A stretch of 64,000 bases of DNA from Arthrobacter livingstonensis (GTDB lineage: Bacteria > Actinomycetota > Actinomycetes > Actinomycetales > Micrococcaceae). The notes below the pieces were generated by a model that made no database searches, was not told the DNA's origin, and saw only the letters and a program-made list of their open reading frames with translations. The stretch covers positions 1 through 64,000 of the forward strand of contig NZ_QJVD01000010.1 in NCBI RefSeq assembly GCF_003219815.1, in the 5' to 3' direction. Positions within the stretch are counted from its first letter, which is position 1. Each line of letters begins with the position of its first letter. This document shows positions 51,550-60,331 of the stretch, in pieces. The translations under genes and the position numbers were made by a program.

Positions 51550-51693
51550 ACGTTCATTTTAGGCCTTCCCGGCACCACGTCGGGGACGCCGGCTTTCCCC
51601 GTGGCAGCTTTTGGGGCACGGGCAGCGGCGAACTTGTGCCCACAGTGGGAAGATAAGAACCAGGCACATCCGGTTCAGCAGGAAAGGCTGTCA

Positions 51694-53091
51694 GTGCACC
51701 AGGTCCGACGCGTTGCCATGCTCTCCCTCCACACTTCACCCCTGGACCAGCCGGGAGGGGGCGACGCCGGCGGCATGAACGTCTACGTCCATCAGCTCGC
51801 CCTGGAACTGGCGGCAGCGGGCATCATCGTAGACATTTACACGCGCCGCACCTCCGCCGGCCAGCCGGACACCGTGGCCATGGCACCGTCCGTGAACGTC
51901 CACCACGTGACGGCGGGGCCGTTCGGCAAGGTGTCCAAGGAGTCCCTCCCCGCGCTGATTCCCCAGATGGCCGACGCCGTTGCCACCCACATTGCCTCCC
52001 TCACCTCCCAGCCGTCCCCGGCCGACAGTTCCCTGGCCGGCCCCCACGGGAGTGGCCCGCACGGTGCCGGCCCAGGCGCCCACGGGAGTGGCCCCGGCGG
52101 GAGCGGCCCCCACGGGAGTGGCCCGCACGGTGCCGGCCCAGGCGCCCCGGACCCCGTACCCGTCGATGTGGTCCATTCCCACTACTGGGTCTCCGGCATG
52201 GCCGGCATCATCGTGGCCAAGGAGCTTGACCTGCCGCTGGTTCACACCATGCACACCATGGCCCGGGTCAAGAACAAGCACCTGCAGCCTGGCCAGTCCG
52301 CGGAGCCGGGCATCCGGGAGGACGGCGAACAGCAGATTGTGGCGGCGGCGACCCGGCTCATTGCCAACACCACAGCCGAGGCGGCCGAGCTGGAGGGCCA
52401 CTACGACGGCTGCGAACAGCGCATAGACGTGGTCTCCCCCGGCGTGGACCTGAAAGTCTTCAAGCCCGCGTTCCGGGACCGGTCGCGGAAGATGCACGGC
52501 ATTGCCCGGGACGACTTCCACGTGGTCTTTGCCGGGCGCCTGCAGCGGCTGAAGGGTCCGCATGTCCTGGTCAAGGCCGCGAAAATCCTGCGCGCCGAAC
52601 GCCCTGACATCCCCTTGCGGACGACGTTCCTCGGGGCCTGCAGCGGCCACGACAAATACGACCTTCCGCAGATGATCGCCGAGTCCGGGCTGGCCGGCTC
52701 CGCCGTCGTGCTTCCCCCTGTGACCGCCGTGGAATTGGCTGACTGGTACCGCAGTGCGGACATTGTGGCAATGCCCTCCTCAAGCGAATCCTTCGGGCTG
52801 GTGGCCCTCGAAGCCCAAGCCTGCGGTACCGCCGTCGTTGCCACCAATGTGGGCGGACTGCCGCGGGCCGTCAGCGACGGCCGGACCGGACTGCTCGTGG
52901 AGGGCCGCACGCCGAAGCTGTGGGCCGAAGCCATCGCCTCGCTGTACGACTTCCCACAAACGCGCATGGACATGGGGCGGGCCGCTTCCGTCTTCGCCGA
53001 GTTCTTTGGCTGGGAAGACACGGCAGCCGGGACCATGGCCAGCTATGACCTTTCACTGACGTATCAATACGTGGTCCCGCCCGGCTGCTGA
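51694..53091 (+). CDS. mshA: D-inositol-3-phosphate glycosyltransferase MshA
   Basis: A 465-residue GT4 enzyme. It transfers GlcNAc from UDP-GlcNAc to 1D-myo-inositol 3-phosphate, the first committed step of mycothiol synthesis. GTG 51694 has AGGAAAGG upstream. GGGDAGGMNVYV near residue 25 is the acceptor loop and SSSESFGLVALEAQACG near residue 360 the E-x7-E donor motif. Residues about 110-152 form a Gly/Pro/His-rich insert with a duplicated 14-residue unit, not usual in MshA. The ino1 gene making its substrate lies at 60331-61410. Confidence 0.94.
   Translation: MHQVRRVAMLSLHTSPLDQPGGGDAGGMNVYVHQLALELAAAGIIVDIYTRRTSAGQPDTVAMAPSVNVHHVTAGPFGKVSKESLPALIPQMADAVATHIASLTSQPSPADSSLAGPHGSGPHGAGPGAHGSGPGGSGPHGSGPHGAGPGAPDPVPVDVVHSHYWVSGMAGIIVAKELDLPLVHTMHTMARVKNKHLQPGQSAEPGIREDGEQQIVAAATRLIANTTAEAAELEGHYDGCEQRIDVVSPGVDLKVFKPAFRDRSRKMHGIARDDFHVVFAGRLQRLKGPHVLVKAAKILRAERPDIPLRTTFLGACSGHDKYDLPQMIAESGLAGSAVVLPPVTAVELADWYRSADIVAMPSSSESFGLVALEAQACGTAVVATNVGGLPRAVSDGRTGLLVEGRTPKLWAEAIASLYDFPQTRMDMGRAASVFAEFFGWEDTAAGTMASYDLSLTYQYVVPPGC
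52039..52146 (+). repeat. Direct repeat inside mshA
   Basis: A 42-base unit at 52039-52080 is repeated exactly at 52105-52146, with a 24-base partial copy between. It encodes two copies of GPHGSGPHGAGPGA in the N-terminal GT-B domain. The reading frame stays open. Confidence 0.9.
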
Positions 53092-53095
53092 CAAA

Positions 53096-53123
53096 AGCCG
53101 GGCGCAAGAACACGCGCCCGGCT
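53096..53123. terminator. Hairpin after mshA
   Basis: AGCCGGGCGC pairs perfectly with GCGCCCGGCT over an eight-base loop, four bases after the mshA stop. No T-run on the plus strand, but the position suggests a terminator. Confidence 0.65.
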
Positions 53124-53203
53124 GACGTCCCACGACAGGCTCGCGTGTCCCCTGTCACAAACGCGCCCCAGCCTGTACCGTTTGACGGGTACCCGCAATG
53201 AAT

Positions 53204-53217
53204 TGACAAAATTGTCA
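53204..53217 (+). promoter_or_regulatory. Inverted repeat upstream of the subtilase gene
   Basis: TGACAA-AA-TTGTCA is a perfect six-base inverted repeat with a two-base spacer; TTGACA inside it could be a -35 box. It lies about 70 bases before the subtilase ATG and could be an operator. No regulator is known. Confidence 0.4.
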
Positions 53218-53288
53218 TTTCTGGCGACCAAGATAACCGTCCCGACAACGATGCCGGGACAGTTCCAGTCGAAAGGTTCGCATCACTC

Positions 53289-56200
53289 ATGAAACATCTG
53301 GGGAGAGCTCTGCTCAATAGTCCGGGATTCCGGAGGGCCGCGGCAATTTCCGCCGGCCTACCGCTACTCCTGTCCACCGTGGGGGCGCTGCCGGCAACAG
53401 CTAGCCCGCTGCCATCGAACGCATCCACTGTCCAAGCCAAAAACATTGACCCGCTAAGCTATCAGGCGGGCCGTTACATTGTGGTGCTGGCCGAAAAGCC
53501 CGCCGCCACCTACAACGGCGGCACGGCCGGACTGACGGCGACCAAGCCGTCCGTCGGCCGCAAGCTGGACGCCAAGCGACCGGAGGTCAAAAAGTACCAG
53601 GCCCACCTGGAAAGCAGGCAGGCTGCTGTGGCCAAGACGGAAAACGTCACCATCAAGCGCAAGTACACGGCCGCCATCAATGGCTTCTCCGCCAACCTCT
53701 CTGCGGACCAGGCCCTCCAGCTGGCCAAGGACCCCGACGTCCTGATGGTTGCCCCCGATACGGAAAACGCCCCGGATTACTCCACCACCGATTACCTGGG
53801 CCTCAGCGGCAGCAAAGGTTCCTGGAAAACGGCCTTTGGCGGGGTGAAGAATGCCGGCAAGGGCGTGGTGGTGGGCGTTGTCGACTCCGGCTACACGCCG
53901 TCGAACCCGTTCTTTGCGGGCACCAACGTCAAGCCGCTCAAAGGTGAGCCCCAGGTCGGGGTCCCCTACCGGACCGGCGACGGCCAGATCGCCATGCTCA
54001 AGGCCGACGGCGACACCTTCACGAGCGAGTGCCAAAAAGGTGTGGGCACCGGCGCCGCGTTTGACGGCACCGCATGCAACTCCAAGGTACTCGGCGCGCA
54101 CTACTTCGCCGATGATTTCCTGGACAGCGTAGCCCCGGAACACCGGGCCCCGCAGGAACTCCTCTCCCCCGTGGACGTGGGCAGCCACGGCACCCACACG
54201 GCCAGCACGGCCGCAGGCAATGCCAACATCCATACCAACATCGGCGCCAAGGACATGGGCATCACCAGCGGCATTGCCCCGGCAGCCAAGCTCTCGATCT
54301 ACAAGATCTGCTGGGAGGACGATGACCCGAACACGGGTGGCTGCTACACCTCCGCCGCCGTCGCCGCGATCAACCAGGCCATCCTGGACGGCGTTGACGT
54401 GCTCAACTACTCCATCTCCGGCAGCACCTCCACCACCACGGACCCCGTGGCCCTGGCGTTCCTGTCGGCTGCCTCGGCAGGCGTCTTTGTTGCCGTCTCT
54501 GCCGGCAATTCCGGGCCCACCCCCAGCACCGTCAACCACGGCGCCCCGTGGCTGACCACGGTCGCCGCCACCACCTTCAGCTCAGAGCTGCAAGGCACGG
54601 CGGAGTTCGCTGACGGCAGCAAATTCCGCGGCGCCAGCATGATGGACCATGAGGTCCCGGCCAGCCACGTGGCCCTCGCCGCGGATGCAGCCGCAGCCGG
54701 CGCAGCCACCCCTGAACTATGCGGCCCGGATTCCCTGGACGCCACCAAGGCCACCGGCAAGATTGTGGTCTGTGACCGCGGAGTCTTTGACCGCGTGGCC
54801 AAGAGCGCCGAGGTCAAGCGTGCCGGCGGCATCGGCATGATCCTGGTCAACGTCGTCACCGGCTCCGAGGACCTGGACCTCCACTCGGTGCCCACGGTCC
54901 ATGTGAACCCGCCGGACAGCCAGCAGATCAAGGACAAGGTCAAGGCCAATCCGGACATTTTGGTCGCCCTGGTCAACAAGGACACCACCGGTCTCCCCGT
55001 CGAACCGCAGCCACAGATTGCCGGCTTCTCCTCCCGCGGGCCCCTCACGGCCACGGATTCGGACCTGCTCAAGCCCGACGTCGCCGCACCCGGTGTCAAC
55101 GTGCTGGCAGGGGTATCGCCCATCGGTTCTGACGGCGCCCAGTTTGGCATGATGTCCGGAACGTCCATGGCGTCCCCGCATGTTGCCGGATTTGGCGCGC
55201 TTATCCTCTCCCAGCACCCCACCTGGTCACCCGCAACGATCAAGTCGGCCATGATGACCACGGCGACCGACGTCGTCAACGCCGACGGCACGAAGAACAC
55301 CGATGTCTTCGCCACCGGCGCGGGCCAGGTGGCCGTCGCCAAGGTGCTCGATCCCGGCCTGGTGTACGACGCCAACGCCGACGACTACCTCAAGTTCATT
55401 CAGGGCACCGGACTGGACCTGGGCATTCCGGGCCTGGGCAGCACCAAGGCCCGCGACATGAACCTTGCATCGTTTGCCGTCGGCAGCCTGGCCGGCAAGG
55501 TCACCGTCACCCGCACGGTGACGGCACTGAGCCCCGGCATGTACCGTGCCACGGCCAACGTTCCCGGCGTGGACGTCAAGGTCACCCCGTCCGTGCTGAA
55601 CTTCAGCAGGGCCGGGGAGCAGCGCACCTTCAAGGTCACCTTTGAAAATGCGAAGGCACCCCTGGGCGAGTTTGCCACGGGCAGCCTGGTCTGGCAGGGT
55701 GCGGGCAAGAATGTTGCCTCACCCATCGCCGTCCGGCCGCTGCCGGCGCTTGTGGCCCGCGACACGGCTTTCTCCTCCAAGGGCGGCAGCGGCACCGGAG
55801 CGATTCCGGTGGTTTCCGGGTCCAACGCGCCCATCAAGGTGGCCCTGGATGGACTGTCCAAGGCCGATTCCTCGGCAGTCTCGCTGGTTCCGGGACCGCT
55901 GGCCGTGGCGACGGACAAGTCGAACTTCGTCAAGGCCGTCACCGTCCCGGCGGGGTCCAAGCTGGCAAAGTTCTCCGTCATTTCCTCGGATCCGACGGCC
56001 GACTTTGACATGATCGTCTTCAACCCCGACGGATCGTACTCAGACGTGCGGACCGGTTCTTCCAGCGAAACCCTGTCGCTGTCCAACCCCGCCCCGGGGA
56101 CGTACACCTTGCTCGCCAACCTGTACTCCAGCACCGGCGGGGCCGCTATCAAGGCGACAGTCGATGCGGCAGTGCTCGGCGCCAGCACGGGCAACGCCAC

Positions 56201-56477
56201 CGTAACGCCGAACCCGCTGAAGCTCGCCAACGGCAAGGCAGGCTCCGTGGCGCTCAAGTGGACCGGCTTGGAAACCGGGTCCTACATTGGGCGCGTGTCC
56301 TTCGGCGGCACCGATACCGAGACATTCGTTTCGGTCATCGTGACCCCCGCAGGCACCGCCGTGGTGCCGGACAACGGCCATGGCAACAATAAGGTCAAGC
56401 CCAAGAAGGACAAGCCGAAGAAGAGCCAGCAGCTGGTGCTGCCCGAGGCACCCGCGCACAGCAAGCTGGGCATTTAG
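53289..56477 (+). CDS. Secreted subtilisin-like serine protease (S8)
   Basis: A 1062-residue exported protease. A signal peptide covers about residues 1-37, then an I9 propeptide with YIVVLAEKPAATY and NGFSANLSADQALQLA. The S8 domain has catalytic Asp in GVVDSGYTP near residue 199, His in GSHGTHTAS near 299 and Ser in MSGTSMASPHVAG near 624. A PA domain is inserted near residues 450-560, a place typical of large subtilases. A fibronectin-III-like region and a PPC-like domain follow. It ends in a Lys-rich tail KPKKDKPKKS. An SSI-like lipoprotein gene faces it. Confidence 0.95.
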   Translation: MKHLGRALLNSPGFRRAAAISAGLPLLLSTVGALPATASPLPSNASTVQAKNIDPLSYQAGRYIVVLAEKPAATYNGGTAGLTATKPSVGRKLDAKRPEVKKYQAHLESRQAAVAKTENVTIKRKYTAAINGFSANLSADQALQLAKDPDVLMVAPDTENAPDYSTTDYLGLSGSKGSWKTAFGGVKNAGKGVVVGVVDSGYTPSNPFFAGTNVKPLKGEPQVGVPYRTGDGQIAMLKADGDTFTSECQKGVGTGAAFDGTACNSKVLGAHYFADDFLDSVAPEHRAPQELLSPVDVGSHGTHTASTAAGNANIHTNIGAKDMGITSGIAPAAKLSIYKICWEDDDPNTGGCYTSAAVAAINQAILDGVDVLNYSISGSTSTTTDPVALAFLSAASAGVFVAVSAGNSGPTPSTVNHGAPWLTTVAATTFSSELQGTAEFADGSKFRGASMMDHEVPASHVALAADAAAAGAATPELCGPDSLDATKATGKIVVCDRGVFDRVAKSAEVKRAGGIGMILVNVVTGSEDLDLHSVPTVHVNPPDSQQIKDKVKANPDILVALVNKDTTGLPVEPQPQIAGFSSRGPLTATDSDLLKPDVAAPGVNVLAGVSPIGSDGAQFGMMSGTSMASPHVAGFGALILSQHPTWSPATIKSAMMTTATDVVNADGTKNTDVFATGAGQVAVAKVLDPGLVYDANADDYLKFIQGTGLDLGIPGLGSTKARDMNLASFAVGSLAGKVTVTRTVTALSPGMYRATANVPGVDVKVTPSVLNFSRAGEQRTFKVTFENAKAPLGEFATGSLVWQGAGKNVASPIAVRPLPALVARDTAFSSKGGSGTGAIPVVSGSNAPIKVALDGLSKADSSAVSLVPGPLAVATDKSNFVKAVTVPAGSKLAKFSVISSDPTADFDMIVFNPDGSYSDVRTGSSSETLSLSNPAPGTYTLLANLYSSTGGAAIKATVDAAVLGASTGNATVTPNPLKLANGKAGSVALKWTGLETGSYIGRVSFGGTDTETFVSVIVTPAGTAVVPDNGHGNNKVKPKKDKPKKSQQLVLPEAPAHSKLGI

Positions 56478-56483
56478 CGACAG

Positions 56484-56531
56484 GATCCGGCACGTGGGGG
56501 CCGGCCTCCGCCGGTCCCCACGTGCCGGATC
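56484..56531 (+). terminator. Terminator of the subtilase gene
   Basis: GATCCGGCACGTGGGG pairs perfectly with CCCCACGTGCCGGATC. The 16-base loop holds a smaller GCCGG/CCGGT hairpin. It starts seven bases after the stop. No clear T-run. Confidence 0.75.
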
Positions 56532-56578
56532 GATATAACGCTGACGCGATTTTCGCCAACCTGACAAGCATTGTCCCC

Positions 56579-56658
56579 AGCACGACTGGGCCAAGCACGA
56601 CGGCGGCACCCACCACGTGGTGGGTGCCGCCGTCGTGCTTGGCCCGGACAGTCGTGCT
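56579..56658. repeat. Long palindrome between subtilase and inhibitor genes
   Basis: From 56588 to 56645 the 58 bases are a perfect palindrome with 29-bp arms and centre CACGTG. A further nine-base pair, AGCACGACT and AGTCGTGCT, flanks it with a four-base offset. It is between convergent genes, near the end of the minus-strand gene. Confidence 0.93.
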
Positions 56659-56685
56659 GCATGCGGACATTTGGGGCGCCGGACG

Positions 56686-57261
56686 CTATACCGCCCCTGT
56701 GCCGCCTGCCACGGCGCCGAACAATGGGGCCAAGGCTTGCCAGCGGGCAATCTGGCAGCTGTCGGTCCGTTTGAAGGTGGCCTTGACCGCGCGCCCCTTG
56801 AACACCCCGGCGACCACGGCCACCTCGGGGCCGCCGTAGACATCCTTGCACTGCTGCGGCAGGCCCGGGACCGGGAAGAAGATGCCCTCGCCAAAGCGGT
56901 CCAGCGCCGCCAGCGCGGCGCCGGGAGCCGGAACCGTCGATTCCGGTCCCGGCGCACCATTGGCCGCCACCAAACGGTAGGTGTGCGGCTGCGCCCCGAC
57001 GGACGGCGTCACGGTGATGGAAAGGTCAGTTCCGCTCCCCACCGGGGACGGGTGCACGGACGGTGAGGGGCTTCCCGCTGGGGGTTCCTTGCTGGTCGGC
57101 GTCATGGCCGGTCCCTCCTGTGGCGTCGCATGACGGGAGCTGCCGGGACTTGCCGGCGCTTCCGGCCCCGGCGCACACGCCGCCAGTCCGGTGAGCAGGG
57201 CTGCGCCGGCAAGCACGGCAGTGCCGAAAACTGCCGGTGTCCACATCCGTCCCAGCTGCAC
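56686..57261 (-). CDS. Lipoprotein resembling subtilisin inhibitor (SSI-like)
   Basis: A 191-residue exported protein. The signal ends in the lipobox LAAC near residue 29, so it is lipid-anchored. A Pro/Ser/Thr linker precedes a domain with LSITVTPSVGAQPHTYRL, QCKDVYGGPEVAVVAGVFKG and SCQIARWQALAPLFG. The YGGP-A-V-G-x-GR-V pattern and the paired Cys resemble SSI-family inhibitors of subtilisins found in actinobacteria. The second usual disulfide is not evident. It converges on the subtilase gene. GTG 57261 with AAGGAGG very close upstream is given; ATG 57246 is possible. Inhibitor identity is inferred. Confidence 0.6.
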   Translation of the reverse strand: MQLGRMWTPAVFGTAVLAGAALLTGLAACAPGPEAPASPGSSRHATPQEGPAMTPTSKEPPAGSPSPSVHPSPVGSGTDLSITVTPSVGAQPHTYRLVAANGAPGPESTVPAPGAALAALDRFGEGIFFPVPGLPQQCKDVYGGPEVAVVAGVFKGRAVKATFKRTDSCQIARWQALAPLFGAVAGGTGAV

Positions 57262-57369
57262 CGCCTCCTTGCATTTCTGCCATGGTAGCCCACCGACATG
57301 TGCCCAGTGTTGCGACAGTCGTCCGCGAAGTTGGTAACCTCACGGATAAAGACGAGAGGAACCGCTTAC

Positions 57370-59055
57370 ATGACCATCCCCGCAATGCCCTCCACCCACC
57401 CCGAGGCCAACTGGTGGCGCCAGGCCGCCGTGTACCAGATCTACCCCCGCAGCTTTTCCGATGCCACGGGCGACGGCATTGGAGACCTGCCCGGCGTCAC
57501 GTCGCGCATGGGCTACCTGTCTTCGCTGGGCATTGACGCGATCTGGCTCAGCCCGTTCTACCCCTCGGCGCTGGCTGACGGCGGGTACGACGTCGACGAC
57601 TACCGCAACGTGGACCCCCGCCTGGGCACCCTGGACGACTTTGACGCCATGGTGGCCGCCGCACACGACGCCCGCATCCGGGTCATCGTGGACGTGGTCC
57701 CCAACCACAGCTCCAACCGCCACGAGTGGTTCCGGGCCGCGCTGGCTGCCGCGCCGGGATCCCCCGAGCGCGCCCGCTACCACTTTGTGGACGGGCTGGG
57801 GGACCACGGCGAGCTGCCGCCGTCGGACTGGCCGTCCCACTTTGGTGGTGGCGCCTGGACGCGGGTGGTGGAGCAGGCGGGCCCCAACGCCGGCAGGCCC
57901 GGCCAGTGGTACCTGCACCTGTTCGCTACGGAGCAGCCGGACTTTAACTGGGACCACCCCGAGGTGCGCGAGGACTTCCACACGACGCTGCGCTTCTGGG
58001 CGGACCGCGGAGTGGACGGCTTCCGCGTGGACGTGGCGCACGCGCTCGTCAAGGACATGTCCCTGCCGCTGCGCTCCAAGCCTGAGCTGGAGATCCTGGT
58101 CGACGACGGCACCGACCCTCTCTTTGACCGCGACGCCGTGCATGAGGTGTTTGCCGGCTGGCGGGACGTGCTCAGCGAATACGATCCCCCGAAGGCAGCC
58201 GTGGCCGAGGCGTGGGTGCCGTTCACCAACCGCCGGCTGAACTACGCCCGGCCCACCGAATTGGGCCAAGCGTTCAACTTCGACCTGCTGCAGGCACCGT
58301 TCAACGCGGCCGAATTCCGCGCCATCGCCGAGAAGTGCCTCATCGAGGCGGCGGCGTCCGGTGCTTCCTCCACCTGGGTGTTCTCCAACCACGACGTCGT
58401 CCGCCATGCCTCCCGCTACGCCCTGCCGGACGGGAGCACCCTGGACGACCTGGCTGCATGGCTGCTGGCCGACGGCGCCACGCCCGCCACCGATCCGGCC
58501 CGCGGCCTGCGCCGGGCCCGGGCGGCGACGCTGTTCATGCTGGGCCTGCCCGGCTCGGCCTACCTATACCAGGGCGAGGAACTGGGGCTTTTCGAAGTGG
58601 CCGATTTGCCCGTCAGCGCCTTACAGGATCCGACCTGGTTCCGCACGCAGCACCTGGTCAAGGGCCGCGACGGCTGCCGCGTGCCGCTGCCGTGGACTTC
58701 GGCGGGGACCAACTTTGGCTTTGGCGGAGCACCGTGGCTGCCGCAGCCGGAGTGGTTTGCCAGCCACGCCGCCGACGCGCAGGACGGCACGGCCGGGTCC
58801 ACGCTGGAAATGTACCGCGCAGCATTGAGCTGGCGGCGCAAGCTGCAGGCGGAGGAATCCCTGGAGTGGGTCAGCGAGGCCGCCGCCACGGTGGTGCGCT
58901 ACAGGCGGCCCAACGGCTGGGAGGTGCTGACCAACTTTGGTGGCGCGCCCGCCAAGCTGCCCGCCAACGTCGACCTTTCCAAGGTGGTGCTCAGCTCCGG
59001 CGAACCGGCCGGCGGCACCATCCCGGCGGAAACAACCATCTGGCTCGCCCCCTAA
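57370..59055 (+). CDS. Alpha-glucosidase, GH13
   Basis: A 561-residue glycoside hydrolase of the oligo-1,6-/alpha-glucosidase subfamily. ATG 57370 has GAGAGGAA upstream. WWRQAAVYQIYPRSFSD opens the barrel. The nucleophile Asp is in GFRVDVAHALVKD near residue 220, the acid/base Glu in AVAEAWVPF near 279, and the transition-state Asp in FSNHDVVRH near 341. No signal peptide, so it acts in the cytoplasm on imported malto-oligosaccharides or glucosides. A 32-base repeat begins two bases after its stop. glgX is about 4 kb on. Confidence 0.93.
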   Translation: MTIPAMPSTHPEANWWRQAAVYQIYPRSFSDATGDGIGDLPGVTSRMGYLSSLGIDAIWLSPFYPSALADGGYDVDDYRNVDPRLGTLDDFDAMVAAAHDARIRVIVDVVPNHSSNRHEWFRAALAAAPGSPERARYHFVDGLGDHGELPPSDWPSHFGGGAWTRVVEQAGPNAGRPGQWYLHLFATEQPDFNWDHPEVREDFHTTLRFWADRGVDGFRVDVAHALVKDMSLPLRSKPELEILVDDGTDPLFDRDAVHEVFAGWRDVLSEYDPPKAAVAEAWVPFTNRRLNYARPTELGQAFNFDLLQAPFNAAEFRAIAEKCLIEAAASGASSTWVFSNHDVVRHASRYALPDGSTLDDLAAWLLADGATPATDPARGLRRARAATLFMLGLPGSAYLYQGEELGLFEVADLPVSALQDPTWFRTQHLVKGRDGCRVPLPWTSAGTNFGFGGAPWLPQPEWFASHAADAQDGTAGSTLEMYRAALSWRRKLQAEESLEWVSEAAATVVRYRRPNGWEVLTNFGGAPAKLPANVDLSKVVLSSGEPAGGTIPAETTIWLAP

Positions 59056-59056
59056 A

Positions 59057-59172
59057 AACGCCGTATCACCATTGGCGCCTTTCCCACCAACGCCGTATCA
59101 CCATTGGCGCCTTTCCCACCAACGCCGTATCACCATTGGCGCCTTTCCCACCAACGCCGTATCGGCATTGGC
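59057..59172 (+). repeat. 32-base tandem repeat, three units plus partial fourth
   Basis: AACGCCGTATCACCATTGGC (first 20 bases of a 32-base unit) is repeated exactly three times at 59057, 59089 and 59121; the fourth at 59153 diverges after AACGCCGTATC and runs into a hairpin. It begins two bases after the TAA of the alpha-glucosidase gene, in the same direction. Confidence 0.95.
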
Positions 59173-59198
59173 TGCGACCGTTCCGGTCGCAGCCAATG
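59166..59198 (+). terminator. Hairpin at the end of the repeat
   Basis: CATTGGCTGCGACC pairs perfectly with GGTCGCAGCCAATG around a five-base loop (GTTCC). It likely terminates the alpha-glucosidase transcript after the repeat array. Confidence 0.75.
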
Positions 59199-59259
59199 GC
59201 GTCCGCCTGCCTGTGGATAACTTCCACCGCAAAATCCGAATGTGGGCCAGACTGGATTT

Positions 59260-60210
59260 ATGGTAACGCAAGGAGCACGCGGCATCCCCGAAATCCCCTT
59301 CACGACGGCTGAAGCCCAGGCCCGCGGACTGACACGTCCCGAGTTGAGGGGCCGTGGGGTCACGGGTGTCAGCCAGGGTTTGTACCGGCCGGCCGACTGG
59401 GACTTCACTCTGCGGGAGGCGGCCCGGGCCCTCTGTGCGGCCACACCGGGCGCCTGGATCTCACATTCGACGGCGGCCCGACTGCACGAACTTGTCCGAC
59501 CTCCCTGGCTGTCCGATTCAAACGAATTGCACTTCAGCAAGGCCCGAAACCTTCCGCAAATACGCAGGAAAGGCATCACCGCCCACCGCGTGACGGCCTT
59601 CGACGACGAAGTGGAAACGGATGGCAACCTACGAATCAGCACAAGGGCGCGGACCTGGCTCGATCTGGCTCGAATACTGCCCCTGACAGACCTGGTGTGC
59701 CTGGGTGACCAGCTCATTCGCATCCCGCGGCCCGAATTCGAGGACCGCCAATCGCCTTACGCCACCATGGAATCGCTGCGGGCAATGGTGGGACGGCATC
59801 GAAATCTGCAGGGCATCGTCCACGCCAGGGAATCCCTTGACCTCATGCGCGTGGGTGCCGATTCACCGCCCGAAACCCTCCTGCGCCTGGCCATAAACGA
59901 CGCCGGCCTGCCGGAGCCCGAATTGCAGCTCACCTTGTGGAACGGGCGTGGCACACCGTCGGCCGATGCCGGCTACCGGTCGCGGCGCATCGCGCTCCAG
60001 TACGACGGCGCCCATCACCTCGACGAGGTGCAACGGCACAGCGACCGGCGCCGGGACAAGGCCTTTGAGGCTGCCGGCTGGATCGTGCTGATCTTCACTG
60101 ACGCGGATCTTGCCGACGGCTTTGAATCCGCAGTCCACCGCATCCGGGCAGCCCTTCGACAGGCCTGGACGGATCCTGCCATCGCATCCGGCTTCGCGTC
60201 CGGCAGCTGA
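59260..60210 (+). CDS. AbiEi-like N-terminal / DUF559-like nuclease-fold protein
   Basis: A 316-residue protein. The N-terminal 90 residues (IPFTTAEAQARGLTRPELRG and VTGVSQGLYRPAD) resemble the winged-helix head of AbiEi-type antitoxins. The C terminus, about residues 195-300, has SPPETLLRLAINDAGL, RIALQYDGAHHLDE and RDKAFEAAGWIVLIFTDADL, the layout of the Vsr/DUF559 endonuclease fold. The usual catalytic E/D-ExK of active enzymes reads ALQYDG, so activity is uncertain. Such single-gene proteins are common in Micrococcaceae. No toxin partner adjoins. Role unknown. Confidence 0.72.
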   Translation: MVTQGARGIPEIPFTTAEAQARGLTRPELRGRGVTGVSQGLYRPADWDFTLREAARALCAATPGAWISHSTAARLHELVRPPWLSDSNELHFSKARNLPQIRRKGITAHRVTAFDDEVETDGNLRISTRARTWLDLARILPLTDLVCLGDQLIRIPRPEFEDRQSPYATMESLRAMVGRHRNLQGIVHARESLDLMRVGADSPPETLLRLAINDAGLPEPELQLTLWNGRGTPSADAGYRSRRIALQYDGAHHLDEVQRHSDRRRDKAFEAAGWIVLIFTDADLADGFESAVHRIRAALRQAWTDPAIASGFASGS

Positions 60211-60233
60211 AACCCACGGAACCGGCCGTTAAC

Positions 60234-60271
60234 GCCGAACGCTCCCTCAACCAATTGAGAGAGCGTTCGGC
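60234..60271. terminator. Hairpin between the DUF559-like gene and ino1
   Basis: GCCGAACGCTCCCTCAA pairs with TTGAGAGAGCGTTCGGC with one mismatch and a CCAA loop. It is in line with the 32-base repeat that follows ino1 and closes it, as the hairpin at 59166 does for the first array. Confidence 0.75.
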
Positions 60272-60331
60272 ATTAATCAGCCAAAGGTGATGCGTCGTTC
60301 AGGAAAAACGCACCAAAGGTGATACGGCGTT
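60268..60331 (-). repeat. 32-base tandem repeat, two variant units, 3' of ino1
   Basis: On the minus strand AACGCCGTATCACCTTTGG begins within the ino1 TAA itself (60331), and AACGACGCATCACCTTTGG begins exactly 32 bases later; a third AACG lies 32 bases beyond at the hairpin. The remaining 12-13 bases of each unit differ. Same family and orientation rule as the two other arrays. Confidence 0.85.

Noticed and set aside
53160-53288. Cyclic-di-AMP (ydaO) riboswitch before the secreted subtilase
   Set aside because: The leader is only about 130 bases and lacks the conserved core sequences.
59057-59172. Possible CRISPR array
   Set aside because: Units are contiguous 32-base repeats with no unique spacers and there are no cas genes.
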